DNA of 64,000 bases from assembly GCF_016773205.1 (NCBI RefSeq), contig NZ_JAETWB010000019.1, positions 22,725 to 86,724 of the forward strand. The letters are read 5' to 3'. A model generated the notes under the pieces. It was given only the letters and a program-made list of their open reading frames with translations, did no database searches and was not told the origin of the DNA. The translations under genes were made by a program, and so were the position numbers. Positions within the stretch are counted from its first letter, which is position 1; every line of letters starts with the position of its first letter. This DNA is from Belnapia arida (lineage in GTDB: Bacteria; Pseudomonadota; Alphaproteobacteria; Acetobacterales; Acetobacteraceae). This document shows, in pieces, positions 8,575-16,630 of the stretch.

Positions 8575-9804
8575 GTGAGCCCGCGCGACATCCCAGAGGG
8601 CGACCTTTCCCCCGCCGCAAAAGCCCCGCCCCGGCGGCCGGTCCCGTCCATGCTGCTGCTGGTGGCGATGACGGGCATCGGCCCCTTCACCATGCAGATC
8701 CTCATCCCGAGCCTGCCGGCCCTGGCGGAGGCGCTGGCCTCCAGCTACGGCCTCGCCCAGCTCAGCCTGACGCTCTATCTGGTCGGAGTGGCCGGGGCGC
8801 AGCTGGTCTACGGCCCGCTCTCGGACCGCTACGGGCGCAAGCCGCTGCTGCTGGCCGGACTGGTGCTCTATTGCCTCGGCAGCCTGGGCGCGGCGCTGGC
8901 GCCCTCCATCCATGCGCTGATCCTCGCCCGCGTGGTGCAGGCGGTGGGTGGCTGCGCCGGCCTCGTGCTCGGCCGCGCCATGATCCGCGACGCCTATCCG
9001 CGCGAGGAGGCGGCGAGCCGCCTCGGCATCGTCAGCTCGGCCATGGCCATCGCGCCGATGATCGGCCCGCTGCTCGGCAGCCTGCTCGAGGCGCAGTTCG
9101 GCTGGCGCGCCAGCATGCTCGCCTGCCTCGTCTTCGGCCTGCCGCTGCTGGCCGCCATCCGCCTCCGCCTGCCGGAGACGCTGGCCGAGCCGGCGCCGCT
9201 GCCTGGCCTTGCCGGCCTGCTCGGCGCATATGCCGCGCTGCTGCGGCTGCCCGCCTTCCGCGCCTATTGCGGCATCACCGCCTTCGCCACGGGCATGTTC
9301 TTCGCCTTCGCCGGCGGGGCGCCGCTGACCGTCATCAAGGGGCTCGGCTACAGCTCCACCGCCTATGCCGTGGCGATGATGACGACGCCCTTCGCCTGGA
9401 GCTCCGGCACCTTCACCGCGGCACGGCTGACGCAGCGGGTCGGCATGGTGCGGATGATGGCGCTCGGCACGGCCGTGATGCTGGCAGGCGGCACGCTCGC
9501 GGTGCTGCTGCCGCTGCTGGTGCCGGGGCATATCGCGCTGGTCTTCCTGCCGATGGCGGTCGCCGCCTTCGGCAACGGCATGACTCAGCCGAACGCCATC
9601 GCCTGCGCCATCAGCGTGCGGCCGAACCTGGCCGGCACCGCCTCCGGCCTGATCGGTGCGGCGCAGATGGGCTGCGGGGCACTGATGACGGTGTTCTGTG
9701 GCATGACCGAGACGGGCAATGGCCTCGCCACCGGCACCTGGATGCTGGTCTCGGCCCTGGCGACGCTTTGGGCGCTGCGCGCCTCACGCCGGTTGAAGGC
9801 GTAG
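8575..9804 (+). CDS. Bcr/CflA-family multidrug efflux MFS transporter
   Basis: A 409-residue, 12-helix drug:H+ antiporter of the major facilitator superfamily. The DHA1 features are present: the loop 2-3 motif GPLSDRYGRKPLLLAG and the helix 4 to 5 stretch ARVVQAVGGCAGLVLGRAM, which is diagnostic for the Bcr/CflA branch. The start is a GTG at 8575 preceded by AGAAGGG; the reading frame begins with a 30-residue cytosolic tail rich in proline. It resembles the exporter at 21075-22262 and may be an old duplicate. Substrates of relatives include bicyclomycin and chloramphenicol; none can be assigned here. Confidence 0.9.
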   Translation: MSPRDIPEGDLSPAAKAPPRRPVPSMLLLVAMTGIGPFTMQILIPSLPALAEALASSYGLAQLSLTLYLVGVAGAQLVYGPLSDRYGRKPLLLAGLVLYCLGSLGAALAPSIHALILARVVQAVGGCAGLVLGRAMIRDAYPREEAASRLGIVSSAMAIAPMIGPLLGSLLEAQFGWRASMLACLVFGLPLLAAIRLRLPETLAEPAPLPGLAGLLGAYAALLRLPAFRAYCGITAFATGMFFAFAGGAPLTVIKGLGYSSTAYAVAMMTTPFAWSSGTFTAARLTQRVGMVRMMALGTAVMLAGGTLAVLLPLLVPGHIALVFLPMAVAAFGNGMTQPNAIACAISVRPNLAGTASGLIGAAQMGCGALMTVFCGMTETGNGLATGTWMLVSALATLWALRASRRLKA

Positions 9805-9906
9805 CGCCGGGCCCTGCCGCGGCTTTGCCGTGGCAGGCACGCGGAGTGCTATGAGATGAGCGACATCCGGGGGCCCCGTAGCGCGGCGCAGCGGCGTCGT
9901 GGGGAG

Positions 9907-10509
9907 TTATGCGTGCCCCGCCGCCCCGGAGAGCAGCAGCGGATCGACCCGCAGCTTGGCCATGGCCTGCCGCCACTTGCCGTCATGCCCCTCGCCGAAG
10001 AGCAACGCCTCGTCCGGATCGACAGAGAGCCAGGAATTGGCTTGGATCTCGTCCTCCAGCTGGCCCGGCCCCCAGCCGGCATAGCCGAGCGCCAGGATGC
10101 CGCTGCGCGGGCCGCCACCGCCGGCGATCGCTTTCAGGATGTCGACGCTCGCGGTCAGCGCCAGGTCCTCGGCAACGGGGAGGGAGGCGTCGCTGGTCCA
10201 GTCCTTGGTATGCAGCACGAAGCCGCGGCCGCCCTCGACCGGCCCGCCCTGGCAGAGGGCGATGCGCCGCTGCGGCGGCACCGGCTCCAGCTCAAGCTGC
10301 TTCAGCAGCTCGTCGAAGGACATGCCCTCGATCGGCTTGTTCAGGATGATGCCCATCGCCCCTTCCGGGGAATGGGCGCAAAGGCAGATCACGGTGCCCG
10401 CGAAGCGCGGATCCTGCATGTTCGGCATGGCGACCAGGATCTGGCCGCTCAGATAGCCTTCCTCATGGCTGGCCTGGGCGGTCGGTCGGGTGCGTGGGCG
10501 TTTGGCCAT
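9907..10509 (-). CDS. YqgE/AlgH family protein (DUF179)
   Basis: A 200-residue cytosolic protein of the YqgE/AlgH family (DUF179), widespread in proteobacteria and of unclear biochemical role. Landmarks are YLSGQILVAMPNMQDPRFAG near residue 20, GAMGIILNKPIEG and the GGPVEGGRGFVLH loop, with GYAGWGPGQLEDEI towards the end. The ATG at 10509 follows a TTGAGGGC ribosome site; the frame is open to 10593 but those codons are unlike the family. The gene is convergent with the MFS gene and divergent from the peroxiredoxin gene. Confidence 0.93.
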   Translation of the reverse strand: MAKRPRTRPTAQASHEEGYLSGQILVAMPNMQDPRFAGTVICLCAHSPEGAMGIILNKPIEGMSFDELLKQLELEPVPPQRRIALCQGGPVEGGRGFVLHTKDWTSDASLPVAEDLALTASVDILKAIAGGGGPRSGILALGYAGWGPGQLEDEIQANSWLSVDPDEALLFGEGHDGKWRQAMAKLRVDPLLLSGAAGHA

Positions 10510-10657
10510 GCCCTCAAGATGGCGGCTGGCCAGTGGTCCCGCAAGCCGGGCCGCGCCCGCACGCGCGGGGGTGAAGGCCCGGCCGCGCCCCATCCCGTGC
10601 GGTGACAGGCGCCGGGGAAGCGGTTACAGGATGGCGGATCGGAGGAGAGTACCCCCC

Positions 10658-11140
10658 ATGACCATCCAGGTTGGCGACAGCATCCCCGCAGTGAAGCTGA
10701 TGCAGGGCACGGCCGAAGGCCCGAAGGAGACCTCGACTGAGGAGCTGTTCGGCGGCAAGACCGTGGTGCTGTTCGGCGTGCCCGGCGCCTTCACGCCCAC
10801 CTGCTCGGCCAAGCACCTGCCGGGCTTCGTCACCCAGTATGACGCGCTGAAGGCCAAGGGCGCCGATGTGGTCGCCTGCATGGCGGTGAACGACGCCTTC
10901 GTCATGGCCGCCTGGGGCAAGGACCAGGGCGTCGGCGACAAGGTGGTGATGCTGGCCGATGGCAGCGCCGAGTTCACGAGGAAGCTCGGGCTTGAGCTGG
11001 ACCTGACGGCACGCGGCCTCGGCGTCCGCAGCCAGCGCTTCGCCCTCATCGCCAAGAACGGCAAGGTGACGCATGTCGCCGTCGAGGCGCCGGGCGCCTT
11101 CGAGGTGAGCACGGCCGAAGCCGCCCTGGCGGCGCTTTGA
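10658..11140 (+). CDS. peroxiredoxin (Prx5 type)
   Basis: A 160-residue atypical peroxiredoxin of the Prx5/AhpE-like class, reducing hydrogen peroxide and alkyl hydroperoxides. The peroxidatic cysteine is C49 in GAFTPTCSAKHLPGF, and the conserved arginine is in the GVRSQRFALI segment. The FTPTCS form is typical of bacterial Prx5 enzymes that use glutathione or glutaredoxin. A strong GGAGGAG ribosome site precedes the ATG at 10658. A small phasin-like gene follows after 16 bases, probably in the same transcript. Confidence 0.95.
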   Translation: MTIQVGDSIPAVKLMQGTAEGPKETSTEELFGGKTVVLFGVPGAFTPTCSAKHLPGFVTQYDALKAKGADVVACMAVNDAFVMAAWGKDQGVGDKVVMLADGSAEFTRKLGLELDLTARGLGVRSQRFALIAKNGKVTHVAVEAPGAFEVSTAEAALAAL

Positions 11141-11156
11141 TCGGGAGGCCGCGGCC

Positions 11157-11423
11157 ATGAACCCCTTCACCGCCGCGGCCTTCGCCTGGCAGACGGCCTT
11201 CGTCTTCACGCTCCGCAGCGCCCAGCTCTGGGCCGAGCCGGCCGAGGCGCAGGCCCGGCTCACCGGCTATGTGCTGGAGAAGCAGAAGGCCTTCACCAGC
11301 GGCGCCTTCGCCGCCGGGCAGGCGGCGCTCTCCGGTGCCGGGGCGGAGGCGGTGATGGCCGCCGCCATCGCCCCCTCGCATCGCCGGGTGCGGGCCAACA
11401 TGCGGAAGATCATCCGGGGCTGA
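11157..11423 (+). CDS. small phasin-like / antifreeze-annotated protein
   Basis: An 88-residue alanine-rich, largely helical protein. It resembles the short alphaproteobacterial proteins often labelled phasin-like or antifreeze protein, with an aromatic-rich N-terminus (FTAAAFAWQTAFVF) and a basic C-terminus ending VRANMRKIIRG. No catalytic motif is seen. It starts at ATG 11157 after GGAGGCCGCGGCC, 16 bases behind the peroxiredoxin gene. Its end overlaps the convergent MFS gene by 14 bases. Existence is likely; function is unknown. Confidence 0.65.
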   Translation: MNPFTAAAFAWQTAFVFTLRSAQLWAEPAEAQARLTGYVLEKQKAFTSGAFAAGQAALSGAGAEAVMAAAIAPSHRRVRANMRKIIRG

Positions 11424-12621
11424 GGAGGGGCGCCCGCCTCCGCCGCAGCGCCAGCCCGCCGAGCAGGGCGAGCGCCGCCAGGTTGCAGGCGATCCCGACC
11501 TGCCAGGCGATGGCATAGAAGCCGAAGCCGTCATAGAGAGCGCCCGCCAGCCATGCTCCCGCCGCCATGCCGGAGAGGCTGAGGAAGAGCAGCACCGGCA
11601 CCCGCCAGGCCGCCTCGCTGGCGGGGAACAGCTCCCGCACCGCCAGCACATAGGCCGGCACGATCCCGCTGAAGCCGAGGCCGTAGCCGGCGGCGACGAG
11701 GAACAGCCCGGCCTCGTCCTGGGTGGTGAGGAAGGCCGCCATCCCCACCGTCTGGCAGAGATTGCCGGCGAGCAGCGTGTTCAGCCCGCCGATCCGGTCG
11801 GCGACCCAGCCCCAGAACTGCCGCGCCAGGAAGGCCGCGATGAGCAGCACGGAGAGCATCCACGCCCCCTGCTGCGCACTGATGCCGAGATCGCCGCAGA
11901 AGGCGACGAGATGCGCCGCCGGCATCGCCATCGGAATGCAGCAGAGGAAGGAGGCGAGCGCCAGCAGCCCGAGCGCCAGGTTCGGCGGGAGGCCGAGAAC
12001 CGTCTCCCCGACGACCGGCCCGGCCTCCGCCGCAGCCCCGGGCAGCGGCTGCGGTGCCGGCCGCAGCACCAGCGCCGCCAGCGGCAGGATGGTGGCGGCG
12101 GCGAAGACCCCGTAGCCCAGCATCACCCGCTGCCAGCCATGGGCGGCGATCAACCGCTCGAGCAGCGCCGGCCAGAGGGCGCCCGCCACATATTGCCCGG
12201 AGGCGACCAGCGCCAGCGCCGTCCCCCGCCGCCGGTCGAACCAGAGCGATACATAGGTCATCATCGGCGGAAAAAGCGCGCCGTTGCCGAGCAGCCCGAC
12301 CAGCAGCCCGAAGCCGACCACCAGCTGCCAGGCCGCCCCGCCCGAGGCGAGCGCCAGCCCGGCGCAGACCATCGCGCCCCCGACCATGGCGATCAGCCGC
12401 GTGGAGGTTCGCCCGGCGATCCACCCCATCAGGATGCCGCCCGCGCCCGCGCCGAGATAGGCCAGCGACGAGGCCAGCGCCGGGATTGAGCGCGCATCGC
12501 CGAGATCGGCGGCGATCGGCCGCAGCGCCACCACCACCAGCAACGGCGCTCCGAAGGAGATGGAGAGGATGACGACCGCCGTGACCGCGATGACCCAGGA
12601 GGCGCGGCTCTCGATGCTCAC
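11410..12621 (-). CDS. MFS transporter
   Basis: A 403-residue, 12-helix major facilitator superfamily permease resembling the oxalate/formate antiporter-like and monocarboxylate group (YbfB/YjiJ or OFA type). Helices begin at once (WVIAVTAVVILSISFG). A charged loop with WFDRRRGTALALVASGQYV lies between helices 4 and 5, and WGWVADRIGG forms the second-half loop motif. The start is GTG at 12621, whose GTGA overlaps the stop of the upstream metallo-hydrolase gene, indicating translational coupling. The frame is open 101 codons further upstream but that lies antiframe within the hydrolase gene. The substrate is unknown. Confidence 0.88.
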   Translation of the reverse strand: MSIESRASWVIAVTAVVILSISFGAPLLVVVALRPIAADLGDARSIPALASSLAYLGAGAGGILMGWIAGRTSTRLIAMVGGAMVCAGLALASGGAAWQLVVGFGLLVGLLGNGALFPPMMTYVSLWFDRRRGTALALVASGQYVAGALWPALLERLIAAHGWQRVMLGYGVFAAATILPLAALVLRPAPQPLPGAAAEAGPVVGETVLGLPPNLALGLLALASFLCCIPMAMPAAHLVAFCGDLGISAQQGAWMLSVLLIAAFLARQFWGWVADRIGGLNTLLAGNLCQTVGMAAFLTTQDEAGLFLVAAGYGLGFSGIVPAYVLAVRELFPASEAAWRVPVLLFLSLSGMAAGAWLAGALYDGFGFYAIAWQVGIACNLAALALLGGLALRRRRAPLLSPG

Positions 12622-13475
12622 CAGCACATCAGCATCCGCAGTCCCGCCGCGCCGCGAATCACCCGCCCGGCGGTGCGCCCGGCGAAATGCGTGCCGATGA
12701 CCAGCACCGGCGTGCCGGCCAACCCGCCGAAGACCTCCCGCCGCGTCGCCTCCGCCTGGGCGGGGTCGGCATCGGCGGTCGAGTTCCAGTGCGGATGGGC
12801 GAGCTGGCAGGGGTGGTGCGCGATATCGCCGGTGATGAAGCCCCGCTCGCCCCCGGACTCGATGGCGACGCTCACATGCCCCGGCGTATGGCCGAAGCTC
12901 GGCACCAGTCGTACCTCGGGGCAAAGGCGGTGATCCGCCTCGATCAACTCGTGCAGCCCCGCCTCGACGATGGGTTGGACGGAATCGGCGAAGACCGCGG
13001 CCTGCGCCTCACCGCCCGCGCCGGCCGACCAATGCTCGAATTCCCGCCGGCCGAAGAGGTAGCGCGCGTTCGGGAAGCTCGGCATCCAGCGACCCTCGAC
13101 AAGCCGGGTGTTCCAGCCGACATGATCGACATGCAGGTGGGTGCAGAGCACCGTGTCGATGCTCTCGGGCGGGAAGCCGGCCTCCGCCATTTCCTCGAGG
13201 AAGCGGGACTGCCGGGCGTTCCAGTGCGGGATCTTCCGCCCCTGCTTGTCGTTGCCGAGGCAGGTATCGACCAGGATGCGCCGCCCCGGCGCCTCCACCA
13301 CCAGCGCATGGATGCTGAGCCGCAACCGCCCCGCCTCGTCGGCGAAGTCGGGCACCAGCCAGTCGATCTTCCGCACTTCCTCCGGCGTCGCCTGGGGCAG
13401 CAGGAAGCGGCTGCCCCCGGTCGCCTCCAGCTCCACGAGCTTGGTGACGGTGACCTGGCCGATGGTCCAGTGCAT
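12618..13475 (-). CDS. metallo-beta-lactamase fold hydrolase
   Basis: A 285-residue MBL-fold enzyme with two-metal ligands HLHVDH at residues 113-118, a GHTPGH histidine near 195 and the GDIAHHP aspartate. It lacks a signal peptide and resembles the quorum-quenching lactonase/AHL-hydrolase-like cytosolic group rather than beta-lactamases; the substrate is not known. The stop overlaps the GTG of the MFS gene by four bases (GTGA), so the permease may import its substrate or export its product (inference). Confidence 0.88.
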   Translation of the reverse strand: MHWTIGQVTVTKLVELEATGGSRFLLPQATPEEVRKIDWLVPDFADEAGRLRLSIHALVVEAPGRRILVDTCLGNDKQGRKIPHWNARQSRFLEEMAEAGFPPESIDTVLCTHLHVDHVGWNTRLVEGRWMPSFPNARYLFGRREFEHWSAGAGGEAQAAVFADSVQPIVEAGLHELIEADHRLCPEVRLVPSFGHTPGHVSVAIESGGERGFITGDIAHHPCQLAHPHWNSTADADPAQAEATRREVFGGLAGTPVLVIGTHFAGRTAGRVIRGAAGLRMLMCW

Positions 13476-13520
13476 GGAAGGCCCTCCCCTCCGCCATAGC
13501 AGCGGCGGGGCCGGGCTGCG

Positions 13521-13739
13521 TCAAGCCGGACCGCCGACGCCGGTGATGCCGCTATGCGCCGGCGGGTCGCTGGCGGGGAAGCTCTCCTCGCTGGCTTCGT
13601 CGGCCTCGCGGTCTTGCCGCTCGGCGGCGACGGCGCGGCGCCAGTGCGCCTCCGCTAGGCCATCGGGCTGGCCATCGCCAAGCCACAGGAAATAGGCGCG
13701 TTCGCGGATGCGCCGCGCGCGGTCGTCGTCGTCGCTCAT
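13521..13739 (-). CDS. DUF2934 small protein
   Basis: A 72-residue acidic protein. The DUF2934 pattern is clear (RIRERAYFLWLGDGQPDG, then AEAHWRRA), followed by a tail ending with EESFPASDPPAHSGITG, a short linear motif common at the ends of alphaproteobacterial stress-associated small proteins. Its function is unknown. It is divergent from the small membrane protein gene at 13889; a symmetric GGAAC-containing repeat lies between them. Confidence 0.85.
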   Translation of the reverse strand: MSDDDDRARRIRERAYFLWLGDGQPDGLAEAHWRRAVAAERQDREADEASEESFPASDPPAHSGITGVGGPA

Positions 13740-13835
13740 TCCGGGTCCTCTCTTTCCGTCGCATCAACCGGCCAGAGGGCAGACGGTTCGACGCGCCATT
13801 GCACCGATCCGCGATGCACGGGTCAGTGACTGGAT

Positions 13836-13867
13836 CGGAACGGTTGCGCCGCACAAACTCCGTTCCG
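13836..13867. promoter_or_regulatory. inverted repeat CGGAACGG-N16-CCGTTCCG between divergent genes
   Basis: Perfect 8-base arms at 13836-13843 and 13860-13867 with 16 bases between. Each strand therefore reads GGAAC...CGTT, the elements of EcfG general-stress promoters, but with 19 bases between them instead of the usual 16-17. It may be a protein-binding palindrome or overlapping weak stress promoters; the reading is uncertain. Confidence 0.4.
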
Positions 13868-13888
13868 TAACGACGTCATGGCCCATCT

Positions 13889-14146
13889 GTGCAGGACATT
13901 CTCGATCGACGGAGGACGGAGGCCCGCCAGGCGCTCCGGCCCAATCCCAATGCCTGGCAGCAGGCCCGCCCGCGAGCCGCGGCGATGCGTCCGCCCCGGC
14001 CCACACGCGTGAGCCTCGGCGAGGTGCTGCAGCGCTTGCTGGAGCGGGGCGCCGCCAGCCATGCCTGGAAGCTGTTCGGCGGCGCCGTCCTCGCCTGGGC
14101 GCTGGCCCTGCTCTGCACCGCCTGGCTGCTCGGTGTCTTCCCCTAA
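13889..14146 (+). CDS. small single-pass membrane protein, unknown
   Basis: An 85-residue ORF starting with GTG at 13889. The first 50 residues are basic and soluble, then one membrane helix (LFGGAVLAWALALLCTAWLLG) ends the protein. I do not recognise a family. Third-position G/C bias and the clean helix argue for a real gene; no strong ribosome site is seen. It is divergent from the DUF2934 gene and 36 bases before the deoxyribosyltransferase gene. Confidence 0.5.
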   Translation: MQDILDRRRTEARQALRPNPNAWQQARPRAAAMRPPRPTRVSLGEVLQRLLERGAASHAWKLFGGAVLAWALALLCTAWLLGVFP

Positions 14147-14182
14147 TGACAGGTGGCGCCGGCTCCTGTTGACTGCCGGCGC

Positions 14183-14740
14183 ATGAGCATCACCGCCTAT
14201 CTCGCCGGGCCGGACGTCTTCCTCCCCGACGCCATCGCCCACGCGGCCCGCAAGGTCGCCCTCTGCGCGCAGCATGGCGTCATTGGCCGGCCGCCGCTGA
14301 ACGAGGATGTCGAGACGCTGCGCACCCTGCCAGAGGACCGGTTGTGGCGCGTCATCTACGACAAGGACGTGGCGATGATGGAGGAATGCGACATCGTCAT
14401 CGCCAACCTCACCCCCTTCCGCGGCCCCTCGGCGGATGCGGGCACGCTGGTGGAACTCGGCTGGTTCCTCGGCCGCGGCAAGCCGATCTTCGCCTATTCC
14501 AACACGGCGACGCCCTTCGCCGAGCGCAGCCGCCGGCACCTGGCTGCGGTGCCGGACCCGATGCCCGGCCTGATGGTCGAGGGCTTCGGCCTGGCCGACA
14601 ACCTGATGATTCCCGGCGCCGTGCTGCAGGGCGGCGGCCACCCGGTCGTGCTGCCGGCGGATGGGGTGGACCGGGCCTTCGATGCGCTCGATGTCTTCGC
14701 CGATTGCGTCCGCCTCGCCGCCGGGGCCTGCCGCCGGTAG
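14183..14740 (+). CDS. nucleoside 2-deoxyribosyltransferase
   Basis: A 185-residue cytosolic enzyme of the nucleoside 2-deoxyribosyltransferase family, which exchanges or hydrolyses the base of deoxynucleosides and their monophosphates. Family marks are the N-terminal AYLAGPDVF, the DIVIANLTPFRG loop with the substrate aspartate, and SADAGTLVELGWFLGRGKP, which carries the nucleophilic glutamate. Length is normal. The downstream HAD-like nucleotidase gene follows at once, suggesting a small deoxynucleotide salvage or clean-up unit (inference). Confidence 0.92.
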   Translation: MSITAYLAGPDVFLPDAIAHAARKVALCAQHGVIGRPPLNEDVETLRTLPEDRLWRVIYDKDVAMMEECDIVIANLTPFRGPSADAGTLVELGWFLGRGKPIFAYSNTATPFAERSRRHLAAVPDPMPGLMVEGFGLADNLMIPGAVLQGGGHPVVLPADGVDRAFDALDVFADCVRLAAGACRR

Positions 14741-14744
14741 CGCC

Positions 14745-15221
14745 GTGCTCTTCCTCGACCTCGACGGCGTGCTGGCGGATTTCGACCGCGGCGTCGAGAT
14801 CGTGACCGGCCAGCGGCCGGAGGCGCTGCCGCTCAAGGCGATGTGGGCCGCGCTCGCCCGCGCGCCGCGCTTCTTCGAGACGCTGGAGATGATGCAGGAT
14901 GCCGAGGCGCTCTGGCGCTTCTGCGCCCCGCTGAGACCGACCATCCTGACCGGCCTGCCGCGCGGCGCCTGGGCGCCGGAGCAGAAGCGGCGCTGGGTGG
15001 CGCGGGTACTCGGCGCGCATGTCCCCATCATCACCTGCATGAGCCACGAGAAGCCGCGTTGGTCAGGCCCCGGCCATGTGCTGGTGGATGACCGCGCCTC
15101 GGCGCGGGATGGGTGGGAGCGGAAGGGCGGGCGCTTCATCCACCACGTCTCGGCGGCGGGGAGCATCGCGCAGCTGCGGGCGCTTGGCCTCGAGGGCACC
15201 GCGGAGGGCCTGCCGCGTTGA
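14745..15221 (+). CDS. HAD-like 5'-nucleotidase C family protein
   Basis: About 158 residues of a small HAD-superfamily phosphatase of the 5'(3')-deoxyribonucleotidase type. Motif I is FLDLDGVLADFDRG, the motif II region is PTILTGLPRGAW, and LVDDRASARDGW is motif III. The start is uncertain: GTG at 14745 begins right before motif I as expected, but no ribosome site is visible. In-frame ATG codons at 14682 and 14691 would make it overlap the deoxyribosyltransferase gene. The pairing suggests both handle deoxynucleotides. Confidence 0.8.
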   Translation: MLFLDLDGVLADFDRGVEIVTGQRPEALPLKAMWAALARAPRFFETLEMMQDAEALWRFCAPLRPTILTGLPRGAWAPEQKRRWVARVLGAHVPIITCMSHEKPRWSGPGHVLVDDRASARDGWERKGGRFIHHVSAAGSIAQLRALGLEGTAEGLPR

Positions 15222-15248
15222 GCCTGCCTCCCAGGACAGGAGACAGGC

Positions 15249-15356
15249 ATGGCAGAGGATCAGGCGAAGCCCGGCACGCCGATGGTGCCGCAGCCCCAGC
15301 AGCCGGCCGGCACCGGCGGCGGTGCCCGGCCGCCTACCGCACTGCGATCAGCTTGA
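15249..15356 (+). CDS. possible 35-residue proline-rich peptide
   Basis: A short ORF starting with ATG at 15249 directly behind a good CAGGAGACAGGC ribosome site. It codes a 35-residue peptide rich in Pro, Gln, Gly and Ala with no membrane helix. Its last 23 bases overlap the convergent rnd gene end. The strong ribosome site is the only support; it could equally be chance. Confidence 0.35.
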   Translation: MAEDQAKPGTPMVPQPQQPAGTGGGARPPTALRSA

Positions 15357-16518
15357 TCCGCCGCCCCTCGACGCCGACCGCCAGCCGGCCTGCCTTGAGC
15401 GCCATCGCCGCCTCGCCGAAGACCTCCCGCCGCCAGCCATGCAGCGCCGGCAGATCCGGCTCCGCCTCGGTCGCCAGCCGGTCCAGTTCCTCGCTGTTCG
15501 CCAGCAGGCGCGGCGCGACATGGTGCTCCTCCGCCTTGGCCGCCAGCAGCACCTTCAGCAGCGCGACCAGGGCAGGGGAGGGGGAGGGGCCGCCGCGGTC
15601 GCGCGGCGCCTCCGGCAGGTCCGAATCGGGCAGCGCCTTGGCCGCCTTGATCGCGGCGATCAGCCCGGCCCCGCTCCGCCCCTTGGCGAAACCCTCCGAG
15701 ATGCCCCGCGCCCGCGCCAGGTCGGCCGGAGTCTCCGGCCCGGTGGCGGCCAGTTCCAGCAGCGTCTCGTCCTTCACCAACCGCTGGCGGGGGATGTTGA
15801 TGCGCTGAGCCTCCCGCTCCCGCCAGGCGGCAGCGGCCTGCAGCAGGCCAAGGAAGCGGCGGTTGCCGGTACGCGGGCGCAGCCGCTCCCAGGCCGTCTC
15901 GGGATCGACGCGGTAGGTCTCCGGCCGGTTCAGCACCGCCATCTCCTCGCCCACCCAGTCGAGCCGCCCCTCCCGCTCCAGCCGCTCGCTGAGCGCGACG
16001 TAGATGCGGCGGAGATGGGTGACATCGGCCGCCGCATAGGCGACCTGCGCGGCGGAGAGCGGCCGCACCGACCAGTCGCTGAAGCGGTGCGCCTTGTCGA
16101 TCTGGGCATTGGCCAGCGAGCGGCAGAGCTGGTCGTAGCTCACCTGGTCGCCGAAGCCGGCCACCATGGCGGCCACCTGGGTGTCGAAGAGCGGCGCCGG
16201 CACCGCATCGAATTTCAGCAGGAAGATCTCCACGTCCTGCCGCGCGGCGTGGAAGACCTTCACCACCGCGGGGTCGGCCAGCAGGGCGCCGAGCGGGGCG
16301 AGGTCGAGATCGGGGGCCAAGGCATCGACCACGGCCGTCTCACGCTCCCCGCCGAGCTGGACGACGCAGAGCTCGGGCCAATAGGTCCGCTCGCGCATGA
16401 ACTCCGTATCGATCGTGACGAAGCTCTCCCCCCGCAGCCGCTCGCAGAGGGCGGCGAGGGCCTCGGTGGTGGTGACGAGGGCGGGAACGGGCTCGGCTTC
16501 GACGGAACGACGGCTCAT
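15334..16518 (-). CDS. rnd: ribonuclease D
   Basis: A 394-residue 3'-5' exoribonuclease of the RNase D family, acting in tRNA 3' maturation. The DEDDy exonuclease domain fills residues about 10-190: Exo I is TIDTEF (D37, E39), Exo II lies in FHAARQDVEIFLL and Exo III in QVAYAAADVTHLRRIY. An HRDC-type helical domain follows at about 215-300. Length matches RNase D. It is divergent from aspS, with about 110 bases between starts. Confidence 0.95.
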   Translation of the reverse strand: MSRRSVEAEPVPALVTTTEALAALCERLRGESFVTIDTEFMRERTYWPELCVVQLGGERETAVVDALAPDLDLAPLGALLADPAVVKVFHAARQDVEIFLLKFDAVPAPLFDTQVAAMVAGFGDQVSYDQLCRSLANAQIDKAHRFSDWSVRPLSAAQVAYAAADVTHLRRIYVALSERLEREGRLDWVGEEMAVLNRPETYRVDPETAWERLRPRTGNRRFLGLLQAAAAWREREAQRINIPRQRLVKDETLLELAATGPETPADLARARGISEGFAKGRSGAGLIAAIKAAKALPDSDLPEAPRDRGGPSPSPALVALLKVLLAAKAEEHHVAPRLLANSEELDRLATEAEPDLPALHGWRREVFGEAAMALKAGRLAVGVEGRRIKLIAVR

Positions 16519-16564
16519 CCGAGGCTTCTAGACCCGGGCGGGGCCGGGGGAAAGCCATGCGAGC

Positions 16565-16594
16565 TTGACAGGACCGGCCACCGGCCCCTCTTAC
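16565..16594 (+). promoter_or_regulatory. candidate housekeeping promoter of aspS
   Basis: A TTGACA at 16565-16570 is followed after 18 bases by TCTTAC (16589-16594), 37 bases before the aspS ATG. The -35 is a perfect consensus; the -10 is poor, as is common in GC-rich alphaproteobacteria. Confidence 0.35.
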
Positions 16595-16630
16595 GGGCGC
16601 TCCGATCGCCAGCGCAGGTTCCCAACTCCC

